Assembly: GCA_038373865.1 (NCBI GenBank)
Contig: JAXGGA010000457.1
Coordinates: 1-64,000 of the forward strand
Source: Uloborus plumipes
Lineage: Eukaryota; Arthropoda; Arachnida; Araneae; Uloboridae
DNA length: 64,000 bases
Reading direction: 5' to 3'
Position 1 is the first letter of the stretch, and every line of letters starts with the position of its first letter. Below, in pieces: positions 37,519 to 48,668 of this stretch. The translations under genes were made by a program, and so were the position numbers. The notes under the pieces are model-generated. The model saw only the letters and a program-made list of their open reading frames with translations, did not search any database and had not been told where the DNA came from.

Positions 37519-38760
37519 TACCCGAAAATGGGGAAATATTGTCTACGTTGGAGGTCTATTTACCAGAAGCGCACTGTACTCACTTCACGATATTAGATGC
37601 AAATAAATGAGAAAGATAATAAGCTTTTCATCTTACTTTTTTTTTAATTTTTAACGAGAACTCGTATCTTTTAAAAACGCCGAAAGCCGCATACTAACGA
37701 AATGCGAGTTAAGAATCATAACAATTCATCGAAATTCATTTATTCATTCCAAAGAGCAAGTGATGCATACGATCCAGAAACAAACATCCCCATGTCTTGT
37801 CCCAGATTAAAGACGTCCAATAAATATGATTATTTCATCCCACAATCGCATCTATAAAAAGTTTAGCCGGGTAAAAAGTGAAATCTACGGATCATAAATC
37901 ACGAGAATGCTCTTTGGGAGTTATCTAAATCTATTGCTCGGCATCGAAGCATGAGATCAAAGATGACGACTCTATCTCTAATAACTTCCATTATGAAGTG
38001 GGCGGCTTTGGCCAATAACATGGCAACTGATTACACAGGTTGGGTTGAACTCTTGCGCTCCACAGAGAGCTATTTGAAACAGGAGGCATTTTTCAATTAT
38101 CTGCTGATGACTCATGCTTCAATTCAAAAAAAAAAAAACAGATTTTGAGGGGGATAGATAACACTTTCAAAATTTACATTTTAGAAGGTTTGCCTAACGA
38201 TATGTTCGTCGTGTTACTTTTGCTCGTCTAATAGGTAAGTTTCAACCCATTAAATATTCCTACTTTGACAACTAGATATTGTTAAGAGAATTACAAAACA
38301 CAAAAATTCATCATATCTGAATTTTAAAACACAATAATTGATTTTTAAGGAATTAAAAAAAAGTGCACGCGCAAAAAAGCGCGTTTTGAAAACGAAACCA
38401 GTGACGGTGAATAGCGTAACTTTTAGCATTTCCCCACAAAAATTGTATTGCAGCTATACTATCGTTTCATTGCGGATGTTTTTTTTTTCTTACGTTATCA
38501 ATTAGTTTAAATCTATATATTTTTCTTTATTAATATTCATTGCATCTTTTTTTAAAACGCTACATAATTATTTGGAATAGCAGACAACATATATTTTTGA
38601 ATAATTTCTTAGGTTTTTTTTTTTTTTTTTGTCTTTTTTATTTATTAAATACAAGTCTAGTATGTTAAATTTTTAAATAGTTGAAAAAACTTTTGTGTCT
38701 ATTTCTTCAGATACTAGAGGTTTTAATTACATGAATAAAAACTAATAAAATATGATAATA

Positions 38761-39400
38761 ACACAGGCCAACAAAAAAAACCTTTTTGAAAACTTTTTTA
38801 ATTTTAATAGCTGATCTTGATAGATTTTTATGTGCTGAATCCAAATCTGCTTGTAGTTTTTATGTATCACCCTTAGTTTCCAAGCAAAATGTATTTTATT
38901 ATATAGTCTAATACCCATTTACAGTATATAGGGAAATCAATGAAACACTGTAGAATCGTAAAAATGGTTTGTATTTACAGTAAAATACTTGGAATAGTAA
39001 TTTTATGTGATGATACAAGGTTCACTTGTCAACTGGAATTGCTTTATATTTTCTTTCCCTTTTTTCCTTGAAGCTTCTTGTGTAGCTTTTCCTGCGATGA
39101 ATAGCTTGCTGAACTTCCCGGTGAAGTGACCAACAGTAATCCCCCATCATGTTGTAGCATGTGTTTCAGCAGTGCTGCCAACATCATCTTTGTTCATTAG
39201 ACCTATTTTTTCATGTTATCTTAACTATGAAAAAGCTGTTAAATTCTAAAAATGTTTCTTTATTTCATGAATGTAACTATAAAATGTGAATAAATGGTGG
39301 GTGATACAACTTTTTAAGCATCATATTTGGATTCAGCAACCTAAACAACATAAGAATAAGGTATTTTCATTAAAAAAGTTTTTTCATCGTTGGCCTGTGT
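38761..39400. mobile_element. TIR element with ACACAGGCCAAC ends
   Basis: The left end ACACAGGCCAACAAAAAAAA and right end ...GTTGGCCTGTGT are inverted, and weaker pairing continues inward ('aacttttttaatttt' against 'cattaaaaaagtttttt'; 'gctgaatccaaatctgc' against 'ttggattcagc'). It is 640 bp and has no ORF. The family is not assigned. Confidence 0.7.
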
Positions 39401-40009
39401 AATATGTGAAATATGTATGTAATGTGAGTCAATATAGTTTAAAATAAATGAATTCATATTTTCCTGAAGCTATTAGTCTGGGGAAAAAATATATGAACTT
39501 CGGCTCCTAAAAGTAAATTTACCCTTCATTAAACTTCTTCTAGTTTTATTAATAGTTTATGAACTGAGAAACTCTTGCGCGTTTTAAAAGTAAAATCATA
39601 GATACAATAAAACGATGGATTTTCACAGACAACACAAACTTTTCACAGACAAAATGGCAAGCAAGACATCTCTCTTTAATATTGGCACATTTAACAAGTT
39701 TTGTGTTGTGTAGAATTATTATTGAAAAAGTTGTAATAAAAATATCAGGAATCTTTATATAAGTAGTTAATAGCTGAATAACTTTCATTTGGATTCATCA
39801 TTAAAAACTCATGCTTAAAAGGAGTATCGATGGCGTTCAAAGAATAAAATTATATTTTACTTTTTCGAGCAATTTTCAGCTGCACTCTGAAGTCGGTTCT
39901 ATTTTATTTTTTAAGAATATTTTTATATCGTATTTTTTTTTTAAATGATTGGTAGCCATTTCGTCTAAGACTTTTTTTTAATGGTAATTATATGGTTTTC
40001 TATTAAACA

Positions 40010-40268
40010 CTGCGTCAAAGGAAAAAAATATCGACACATCAGAAATGTTGCAATATTGTATATATGTGAGTGCAGAAAACTACGTTTGTTTACTGTAAAC
40101 AAATTTATGTATCGTAGCATTTCATTTAAACTTACATTATACAACTAAACAGTACATACTAAACAGTATACTTCAAAAATGAAAAATATATTTTTCCGCC
40201 GATTAATCGGCCAATTTTGCCAATTATAAATAATTGGAAAAGTGGCCGATTAATCGGTGCATTCTTAA
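40010..40268. mobile_element. Truncated hAT-like fragment, copy 3 of the TAGGGATGCACC family
   Basis: The right end 'ccgattaatcggtgcattct' is a decayed version of the family terminus. The sequence to the left matches the inner part of 55091-56276 in reverse ('gtcaaaggaaaaaaatatcg', 'aaatgttgcaa'). The other terminus is missing. Confidence 0.6.
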
Positions 40269-40568
40269 TATGTATACGAAACATATAGAATTTTTATTTT
40301 TCTGCTTAAAACTAATTCATAACTTTATTAAATTTTATTAAATACTTTAGCTGCGTGTCTTGTAACTAAAATGGTGCAAGCTTCTACACAATAGAGCAAT
40401 ACCGATATTAATCTCCTCTCTCCGACTTGTTAGTAAACTGTTCACAATTTCTATTTGCAGTATGATTAAGTAAATAAACAGTTTTTATTAAAGTTACGAA
40501 AGTGATAAAACACAAACTATTGTTTTTTTTTTTTTTTTTTTTGATAAAATTACTTCACTTGTTTTTAG

Positions 40569-40774
40569 GAAAAGATGACTCTAACAGTACTAACGACACG
40601 GAAAGCCAAAATGAGGAATTTTTAGGCTCCCAAATTTCTGACTTGAGAGCCATAAATTTTAATAGCAGCTATCATAAAATGCTTACAAGTAGTAAAATGA
40701 ATTTTACGCACACACGACACGAGTCACTTAATGAGCTAATTCGTAAGTACCGAAATGAAACACTTCCAAATTGA
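40569..40774 (+). CDS. Possible terminal coding exon of an unidentified gene or captured fragment
   Basis: A pyrimidine-rich tract and TTTTTAG (acceptor, ends 40568) precede a frame of about 68 codons starting KDDSNSTNDTESQNEEF and ending in HESLNELIRKYRNETLPN, then TGA at 40772-40774. The peptide is hydrophilic and not low-complexity, unlike the surrounding random frames, and looks like a cytoplasmic C-terminal tail or linker. I do not recognise the protein. No upstream partner exon was found on the plus strand. It lies inside the transporter intron on the opposite strand, so it would be a nested gene if real. The long T run just upstream weakens the acceptor evidence, since it may be a chance tract. 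Confidence 0.3.
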
Positions 40775-41141
40775 CCCCTGTATAACATCATTAAATACGG
40801 TGTCATTCAGTTACTTCCACTTAAACAATTTTCTTCAGTGCTATTGGTTCAAGACTCCATATTTATCTAAATGGTGCGTGGGCAAAATCATTGCTGTGTA
40901 GAAATTAAAAGATCATTCTGGGCGACCACGTTTTTTTTTAAAAAAATAATATTTCTCTATTAGAGGGATCATCCTAATTCTTCTGTTAAATTCCATGATT
41001 TACTTCCCATTTTACAGCTCATCGTGCTCGATAATGACGAAAAATACACTCACGGTCTAAAAATTGTTTTTTATGTTTAAAAAAAAGTTTTTTTCTGTTT
41101 TTTATTGCACATTTCTGAAAAAAAAAAGTTTTTAGACATTA

Positions 41142-41210
41142 AGACGCATTCGCTCAGTTAGATAGAGCGTCGTGCTTTTTTGGGACGGGCATGAGTTCGT
41201 ATCCGGGCCG
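41142..41210 (+). repeat. tRNA-like (Lys-type) sequence, probably a pseudogene or SINE head
   Basis: 'cgctcagttagatagagcg' is a good D arm, the anticodon-like loop contains TTT, and 'catgagttcgtatccg' resembles a T arm with a B box. The acceptor stem does not close properly and the B box has a mismatch (GTATCC for ATTCC). A run of more than 20 T follows at 41229-41251. It is treated as a tRNA-derived repeat. Confidence 0.4.
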
Positions 41211-42549
41211 AAAAATATCGTTTTGAAGTTTTTTTTTTTTTTTTTTTTTTGAGCAGAATTCTAATCCACTTTCCCTATCATCATACATCTTAAAGGTCTT
41301 TTTGTGTGGGTGCGCCATAGCTTTATTAATACTTTATCAAATGATAAGACGTGATTTCGAACATTCGCCACCGCTATCAACGCAAAATGAGCAATTAACT
41401 AACATCTTCGCTATTATTCAAAAAATTACTTTAAGAAACAGGATTTTTGTCAAGTGCAAGTACTTCCTCACGGGGCAGCTAGTCTAGCTCATAGTTGAAA
41501 AAAGAGTAACTGAAACCTGTGCACAACAGATTGTTTAATGTTCAGGTAAAATTGGAGGAGTTATTTTCAGAAAACTGCGAAATTTGGTCATTCATATTTA
41601 AGACCTTGATTTCCATGCTGATTTTCTGTTTGTCTCAAGATTCGTTGAAAACGAAAAACAAAAATGACAAGTAACACAATAAATACCTAAATGCATTGGT
41701 ATTTCTTATATTGCGAAGCTTTATACTTCTGCCAGTTTCGATCGCACAGCAAGAAAGAAAGGGGTACTTTATAAATGGCATCAGCAAAAAATTACCATAG
41801 AGTCTAAAAAAAGATGTGGCCCTTCTATTCTCGGTGTGCGAGTTCTGAAACAGTTTTACAACTTGTGCTCTATTCCATTGATTTTTTTTTCCATTTCAGT
41901 ACAGACAAATTTTACTGTTCTTTTTAACTGCAACTTTTAATTATAGGTAGAAGGACATTCATCGGGGAAAAGCATACAGTAGAACCTCGTTATAGCATTT
42001 CTCGGTACCCCGTGGAATCGATTATAATGTTAGTCTGCTATGTCTCCATCTGTTCTGAGATATATAGTTGAAAAACTGTGGCATGTATCAGAAACCTTTG
42101 TAGTCTCGATAGTACAAGTTTTTTAACATCCAATATTTACTTCTATATTCCACGCTCTTCATGTTACAGGAAAAATTTAACTATCTTCCACTCAGTCTGA
42201 GTATCTCTTGTAAGCAGCTCTGTTGATTAGGATATGAATATTGCTCCCGCAAAGTCCCCGCTGGTCCTTTCTAAACTCGCAACAAAATGGTATTCCCCAC
42301 CAATAAGAAATCTGAACATGATATAGTATGTATTGAAAACACCCTATCGGAATTGTATAAACGCGCAATTTTAGAGGAAGACGTCAAAAAAAAAAAGGGT
42401 ATGCAACTCAGGAAAAGTGCGAAATAACCTTACAATGCCGTGCACCATTTAGTTAAGATGCAAAGAATTTTAGTCAATATTTGAGAGTTGTTGAAGAAGT
42501 CTAGAATTAAACTTCTAAGAGAAATGAGAACGGGAGAGGGGACACTTAC

Positions 42550-42676
42550 CAGTCTTTCATAAAAATATTGTGAACTGAGGTTCTTGCCATTGACTTGAGC
42601 TACTTGGTGAAGCAGATCAGCGGCTTTTGCAACTTGGCCTTTTGTCATGAGCCAACTCGCAGATTCGGGAACCCAC
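42550..42676 (-). CDS. SLC22-like organic ion transporter, exon after TM6 (WVPES block)
   Basis: This 127-bp exon has acceptor TTTGCAG (42677) and donor CTG|GTAAGT (42549). Its first G completes the TG|G Trp codon of the upstream exon, and 42 full codons follow, ending in phase 0. The peptide starts WVPESASWLMTKGQVAKAAD, the cytoplasmic end of TM6. The pattern P-E-S-x-x-W-L is diagnostic of SLC22 carriers. The rest, LLHQVAQVNGKNLSSQYFYE, is the helical start of the large loop between TM6 and TM7. The downstream exon continues this loop. It is 18.2 kb from the previous exon and 31.5 kb from the next. Confidence 0.92.
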
Positions 42677-43979
42677 CTGCAAAAAAAAAGAGTTAAGTAA
42701 TTAACACATTTTCCTTACTTTTCTTGATGTGAAAAAAAAGGAAAAAAAATCATTTGATGTATTTTTGTTTTAGATTTGATACTATTGCAAATAAAATTAT
42801 GCTAATAAATTAATTTCCACCTAGAAGTTTTTTACATCGTTTGAAACAAAAAATAAAAATAGAGTATTATGTACAACCACTCTTAGCATTTTTACTAACA
42901 ATGAAAGAGAAAAAATGTTTGCCTGATTCGCGTAGAGAGCTGAATTTCGTAGGGCTAAGATCGTTCGACCAGTTTTCATTGAATTCGACACCAAGCTAGT
43001 TTGGAATGTATTATACTATTCTTGTACAAGTTCCGAAGTTTATAAAAAAAAGTGTAGCACAACGAATTAATCTTTTCGTGTAAAAATGTATTGACGAAAA
43101 AATAATCCTTTTTGTCGGAGTTTCCTAAAGTGCTTCCAAAGAGCTCATTCCAAGGGATCCGCGGTGTTATCCTGCTAAAAAGTACTAAAATTGTTGAAAT
43201 TGAAGGACGAGTAACATTTTTTTTAAAATGAAAACACATTTATAGGAATAAAAAAAGTTCTTGTTTACTTACCCGCTGGGTACAGCACCCTCCCCCCTCT
43301 CCCCAGAACCCTCAGTTTTAACACACTTGACACTTTGTTGAGTTTTGAATATATTTTTACTTCCATAGCTCAAAATAATAATGTTAAGAAATGAAAACTA
43401 TTCAAAAGCTCTGAAACAATTTCAAGAGCAATGAAGAAATAAATTAAAAGAATAAGTTTAAACGTATAAAATCATTTTTTTTTTCACGGGGTAGGGGGAA
43501 GGGGTCGGCAGAGTTAGTAATTTTTAAGAGGGGATCCGTAGGGGTCTAGACTTTGGTAACCTCTGCTTTATGTAATCACTTAAACGATACTTTATTTATA
43601 TGAAGCACCGTAAAACGGGCTGAAGTAAAAACAGATATGTTTGTCACTCTGGCAACACTATTGGTTTAATCAACAAGGCTGCAAGCGAAACGCTAAAAAT
43701 CATCAAGTTTGCATCGTCTACAAAACTTCATGTAAGTACCGATCTCTTCATATTTCACAACTAAGAATAGTATTTTTGAATTATGCATATATCTGAGCAA
43801 CAGAGTAGCATATTAAAAGAGACAATATTTTTTAATTGTGTCATAAAAATGAAAAATTCTTAATGTCATAGGATACGCATTTGCGGGGTGAACCAAAACA
43901 CTTTGATCTGTTGTTCCAATTCGAACTTATCTATAGGTAACTGTTTAAAAAATCAAGATTCTACCCCTAATTGTTCCAG

Positions 43980-46209
43980 CCCAGCTAAAAATAATCTGCA
44001 AAAAATCTGCAGAAATAAATTTATTTTGAAGATTTATTAAAGATTTCTGCAGATTTTCAGAGGAGGGAAAAAATCTGCATTTTGTCTTCAATAAAATCTG
44101 TAGAAAATCCACAGAAATATTATTCTTTTTAGTTTTCTCTTAATATTGTGCAGATTTTTTAAAGGTTTAAAAAATCTGTATTTTGTCTTCAATTTGATTA
44201 ACAGAAAATCAACACACACGAAAAAAAAAAAAGCTTTCTCTTAGTATTTTCAAACATTTTCACAATAAATTCTTTTTAATAGCCTCCAAATATTTTGAAG
44301 ATTTTTATGGTCAGCAAAACATTTAATTTGCCTACATTTTAAAATTATATTAGATTTCTATTACGAAAAGCTAAAATGGGTAGTTTCATGATTATTTTCT
44401 TTTGCAAAGTAAAAGAAGTGGCAAAAAAAAAAAAAAATACTTCACAATAACAAAACTGTAAACAAAATTTTGATCCTAAAAAGATCTTTTTAAAATTTCC
44501 ATAGCGATTGATAAATTTCAACAAGATTGTAAGCAGTAATGTGAAAGTAGTAGTAGTTAAATATGTAAATTAATGTACTATGCTAAATTATATTCTTATC
44601 ATTTACTTTCTACAGTGGAAATTTTTACTTCACCAAAATAAATGAGATATAAATGCAAAATGTTTTTTGGGACAGTTTTCAAAGACTACATGTTTTCTTC
44701 AACAATCAACATCCCGTGGTCATAACCGTTAACTGGCCATGTGCAGTTAACCGCGTGTGCACTCAACGCCAACAATTTGAATTTTGAATCGTTGAGTATT
44801 GAAAGAATTAGGTTCGAAAATGGCTCAAATCGCCGAGAAATTTAAAAGTTTATATGTACTAATCCATTTTTATGAAGAGAATCGCTATTCTATCCTACCT
44901 TTAAAAGATTGTTTGCCTGCTGATTGCTGCAGTTTTCAGCGAGAGGACTTTTTAATCAAAGAATGGGACCAAAGCCGAACCCTAGAAATATTATGGGACC
45001 GGAACTTCTATCCTGCAAATTTTTTGCAATTCGGAAGTAAGTACTAACAATATTTTGATACTTTTTTGCATTTGATGAGTTTTTTTTATGTTTCTTAATC
45101 TGGTGCAATCTTCTTTTAGATTCCCACTAAAAGTACTGGCCAAAACTGGTAGCCTTTTTACTTGCCAAAGCAACCCTTGTTCGCCGATTATTGCTTTGTT
45201 GTTTTGTTTTGTCGCGAGTTTTTTACTATTTTCAGGGCTCCCACTGGCCCTAAAAAGCCCCTATAAATGCCTTTTTTTTAAGATATGTTTGTAGGGGCCC
45301 CTCTAAAGGCCGTATTTAGTATTCAAAGGCCCTAAAAATTAACCAAACGGCTAATTTTTTTAATGCAAATGCAACCAAAAAATATTTAACTCATAATAAT
45401 CAGTCCCACATTCTATTTCATTAATAAATAATGTTTTAGCTTAGACACTATCGTTCAGTTTTATGAAAGTGCGTTCCAAACTAATTTTTTTGAATTTATC
45501 GATTTAGACAATACTGTTTAGCAGTAAAATCGGTCCGTATTGGACTTCGAAAATAAAATTCTGTGATAAATAGTGAATATTTTTTAATTAGCAATAAATA
45601 AATAAATAATTTTTTTTTTTTTTTTACAAAATTACAATAGTTTTCAATAAGTTGCACATTAGTTTTCACAAAAGTCTGAACTGTTTTTCACCAAATTCCA
45701 AAAAACAAAACCCTGGTAAAAAAAAATCCTGGATTGATCCCTGGTAATTAAAAACAGGCTACTTCTAATTTTTTAAAAATTGTTTGAATCAGTTTACTAT
45801 AAATATACATATATATATATATATAGCTATAAAACATATTACTACTTTTCTATATATGTAAGCAATTTTATAGGTTTTGTAAAAAATCTTTCAAATTTGA
45901 ACACTTTCTTTAAAAAATCTGTAGAAAATTGGTGCAATGAATCTGCAGAAAATTAGAGCACATTTGGAACAAGCTTTCTGAGGAAAATCAGCAGAAAATC
46001 AGAGCATATTTGGAACAAGCTTTCTGCATAAAATGTGCAGAAAATCTCTGTAAAAAATCTGCAGAAAATCAGAGCAAATTTAGAACGAGCTTTCTTCGGA
46101 AAATCTGCAGATAAAAACTGCAAATTTTCTGCGGAAAGCTTGTTCCAAATATGCTCTGATTTTCTGCAGATTTTTTTAAAAGATTTTCTGCAGATTTTTT
46201 TTGGCTGGG
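43980..46209. mobile_element. TIR element with repeated TCTGCAGA words at both ends
   Basis: The left end CCCAGCTAAAAATAATCTGC and the right end, complement CCCAGCCAAAAAAAATCTGC, define a 2.23-kb element. Multiple 'aatctgcagaaaat' words lie near each end (43990-44115 and 45915-46200). At the right they form an imperfect array of about 50 bp with 'gagcatatttggaacaagct'. The element contains a first-exon-like ORF at 44820. No target duplication was confirmed. Confidence 0.65.
44820..45036 (+). CDS. First-exon-like ORF inside the TCTGCAGA element; orphan
   Basis: An ATG in good context (gaaaATGG) opens a 72-codon frame that ends at a strong donor, A|GTAAGTAC (after 45036). The peptide starts MAQIAEKFKSLYVLIHFYEE and includes NRYSILPLKDCLP, then LEILWDRNFYPANFLQFG. 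This pattern of a beta-strand opening, a 'ysIlPL' core and a closing W-x(4)-YPA-x-FLQFG segment resembles the N-terminal module I recall from some BEN- or DUF4806-domain arthropod proteins. That comparison is from memory and unverified. A possible next acceptor (TTTTAG at 45114-45119) leads to a stop within three codons, so the gene seems broken or the next exon is lost. Confidence 0.4.
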
Positions 46210-47541
46210 AGGGACGAGGATTTATTATTGTTTACCCCTTCTGGGAAGCAACTAGGTCTTAGGATGGCAGAAAGTGTCAGATTTAAATCGATTTTTGCTC
46301 TAAGAGACTTCTTTTTACTTAAATATATGCGGAAAAGTCATACAGACTTTATGTAGCAAAAGTTTTGTTACGTTCAAAATTATTTTCAAATATTGACAAA
46401 TCATACATCTACTTGTATAGAAAATAAACTTTCATTTGATAGTAACTACTTGTTCTTATTCTCCCTAACTACCGATTCACCCCGTTTTACGATAATCAAA
46501 GGTATTTCTGTTTGAAAAAAGTCCAGACATATTGTCCACTCAATTTGGTTGCTATATTGTATTAAACAGTAGGGTGGAGCGAAAAAAATGAATTTTTGAT
46601 TTTCGTAAACGGGTACCTTTCATTTACTGTGAATGAGGATAAGTAACAATTTTGTAAAATATTTCACTTTTGCGACGTAATCTTTAGTCTGCGCATTTGG
46701 CCTAAAGTTTTGAAATTTCTGATTTTTTTTAGATTTTTCAAATGTTTTTAAAAAATATTGCAAATGATAAAACTAGTGACGGGTGGTTATTAAATGGAAG
46801 AAAAAGGTTTGAAATATACAAGAAATTTTTTAAAACCATTTTAGAATATGATTTCAGTTCGTGCATTGCGCTCAAAGTTCATCAAATTTCCCATTTTAAC
46901 TCAGTATTTCCTCTCAATATTCGCTTGAAGTGTCTTAAAACCTGTTTTTATTCATTTTGTTATTACTTTGAAACCAGCAACTCTTCGCTAGCTCGTGTGG
47001 AACTACCCAGGACTCACCACGAGGAGGTGACCGCACTTCTAGTCCTACACGTGAACCCTTCCTTCCAACCAAGGGGAGCCCGCATTTACATTTCTTAGAT
47101 ACGTCTTTCACAGTTAAATTGTTTCTTTGTGTCGTAAATTGATCAAATATTTGTGTCAGATATTCTGGTTTTTACTAAACTTTTTCTTTTCCTGTGATCA
47201 TATACCAATTTTGAAGAGCTTGTGATCTATTTGATAGATCTTTCAACTGATTGAGTCTTGAATGGCAGTTTAAAAAGAGCGCATTCAGAAATCATATTAA
47301 AATTCTCAGCTTCCATAACCTTTGTAAATATTGTGTTAAATTACCTGTAAAAAGTGGCTTTGTAATTTCCACATCCTGACAAGAAATCATATCGATGTAT
47401 ACTGACTTTTAATTTATGTATATAATGTATAAAAATAGATTTTTATCTATTTTTGGGATCTAAAGCGTTCTCACTTGTTTACTTCTTTGTTTGTTTTCTA
47501 GTCTTTTAAAACAAGTTTCTTCATATGCTTTCTCTTATGAA

Positions 47542-48668
47542 CTAACTGGATTATTTTCCGGCGTTGCCCGGTGCTTATTAATACAAAATAGCTCTAAAAA
47601 ATATTTGAATGAATTCTATCCACATGGGAATATAAAAACTTATTTCATACTAAAATGAAATAATGCTGAGCCTTAAATTGATAATTCATTGTTAATCGTA
47701 ATCTTTGTTGGAAAATACTCCTATTTAAATGTGTTACATTTTATCAATTTGTATGCTTAAAGTCTTATCTCTATTACTCTATCTATTCATAATTGAAAGA
47801 AAATGGCCATTTTGAGACAAAAGATTTGAATTTTGAGCTTTTTGGATTTTTTTTTAATTTCAAAACCCCCGCCTATGTGAATTCTAATGCATTGAGGAAC
47901 CTCTGTGCCAAATTTGTTGAAAATCCGACGAGAACTATGAATTTGTATAAGGAACAAACATACATACATCCATTTATGTATATATATATATACAGGGTGT
48001 CCACTCCAATCGTGGACCAATAGCTAATTTCTAAACAGTTAGAGATAAGCATATAGTTCATTTAGGAAAAAATCTCCAAATTATGAAAGGAATTTTGGGT
48101 CTATTCAATGTTTTTCAAAAAATCAAATTTTGAAAGAGTTACGAAATTTAAATTTTTATACAGCCCCCCAGTCCTATCAATCATATTTAGTAAAACATTC
48201 TTGACACTGTAACGTTTAAAACTAAAAAAAAAATCACTCCTCTACGACAAAAATTGACCGAGTTATAACGTTTTGAAAAATCAAGATTTTGAAGGATTTC
48301 GCATACGGTCCCATAAGTGATCTCTCGATGACGTCATGAAATAATGCAAAATCTTGATTTTTCAAAACGTCATAACTCGGTCAATTTTTGTCGTAGAACA
48401 GTGATTTTTTTTAAGTTTTAAACGTTACAGTGTCAAGAATGTTTTACTAAATATGAATGATAGGACTGGGGGGCTGTATAAGAATTTAAATTTCGTAACT
48501 CTTTCAAAATTTGATTTTTTGAAAAACATTGAATAGATCCAAAATTCCTTTCAAAATTTGGAGATTTTTTCCTAAATAAACTATATGCTTATCTCTAACG
48601 GTTTAGAAATTAGCTATTGGTCCACGATTGGAGTGGACACCCTGTATATATATATATATATATATAGA
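47542..48668 (+). repeat. CCGGCGTTGCCCGG interspersed repeat, copy 3, carrying a foldback MITE in its tail
   Basis: It begins 'aactggattattttccggcg' followed by 'ttgcccgg', contains 'aaacccccgcctatgtgaat' and 'ctgtgccaaatttgttgaaa', and ends in a TA microsatellite and 'atagat', like the other family members at 22645 and 24064. The microsatellite is split by the foldback MITE at 47993-48644. The repeat itself interrupts the transposase pseudogene of the surrounding element. Confidence 0.65.
47993..48644. mobile_element. 652-bp foldback MITE with CAGGGTGTCC ends and TA target
   Basis: The two halves are near-perfect reverse complements over about 300 bp each, with outer ends CAGGGTGTCCACTCCAATCG at the left and its complement at the right. 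The central spacer around 48310-48340 is short. It sits within a TA repeat, consistent with a TA target. CAGGGTGTCC ends are familiar from Tc1/mariner-type MITEs. The small ORFs reading into its arms are by-products. Confidence 0.9.

Larger units (their letters stand above)
11026..42549 (-). other. Very large (31.5-kb) transporter intron filled with mobile elements
   Basis: Donor GTAAGTGT is at 42549 and acceptor TTTTACAG at 11026. Annotated repeats cover much of it. Intervals where I see nothing definable include 14320-15250, 16740-19530, 19850-20430, 21740-22640, 26410-27920, 31940-33750, 35250-37130, 37520-38760, 39400-40010 and 41210-42540. Three of these hold GC-richer, non-repetitive stretches (about 17100-17700, 19900-20240 and 27480-27640). 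A B-box-like 'gtgggttcgatt' occurs near 26630. A lone pogo-type end 'cagtagaacctcgttata' starts at 41977 without a visible partner. Confidence 0.8.

Noticed and set aside
41142..41210. Functional tRNA-Lys gene
   Set aside because: The acceptor stem does not close and the B box is altered. It is better explained as a tRNA-derived pseudogene or SINE head.
46742..47098. 118-codon plus-strand ORF
   Set aside because: It falls in the left inverted repeat of the 3.3-kb transposon. The matching right arm is broken in this frame, so no selection for coding is seen.
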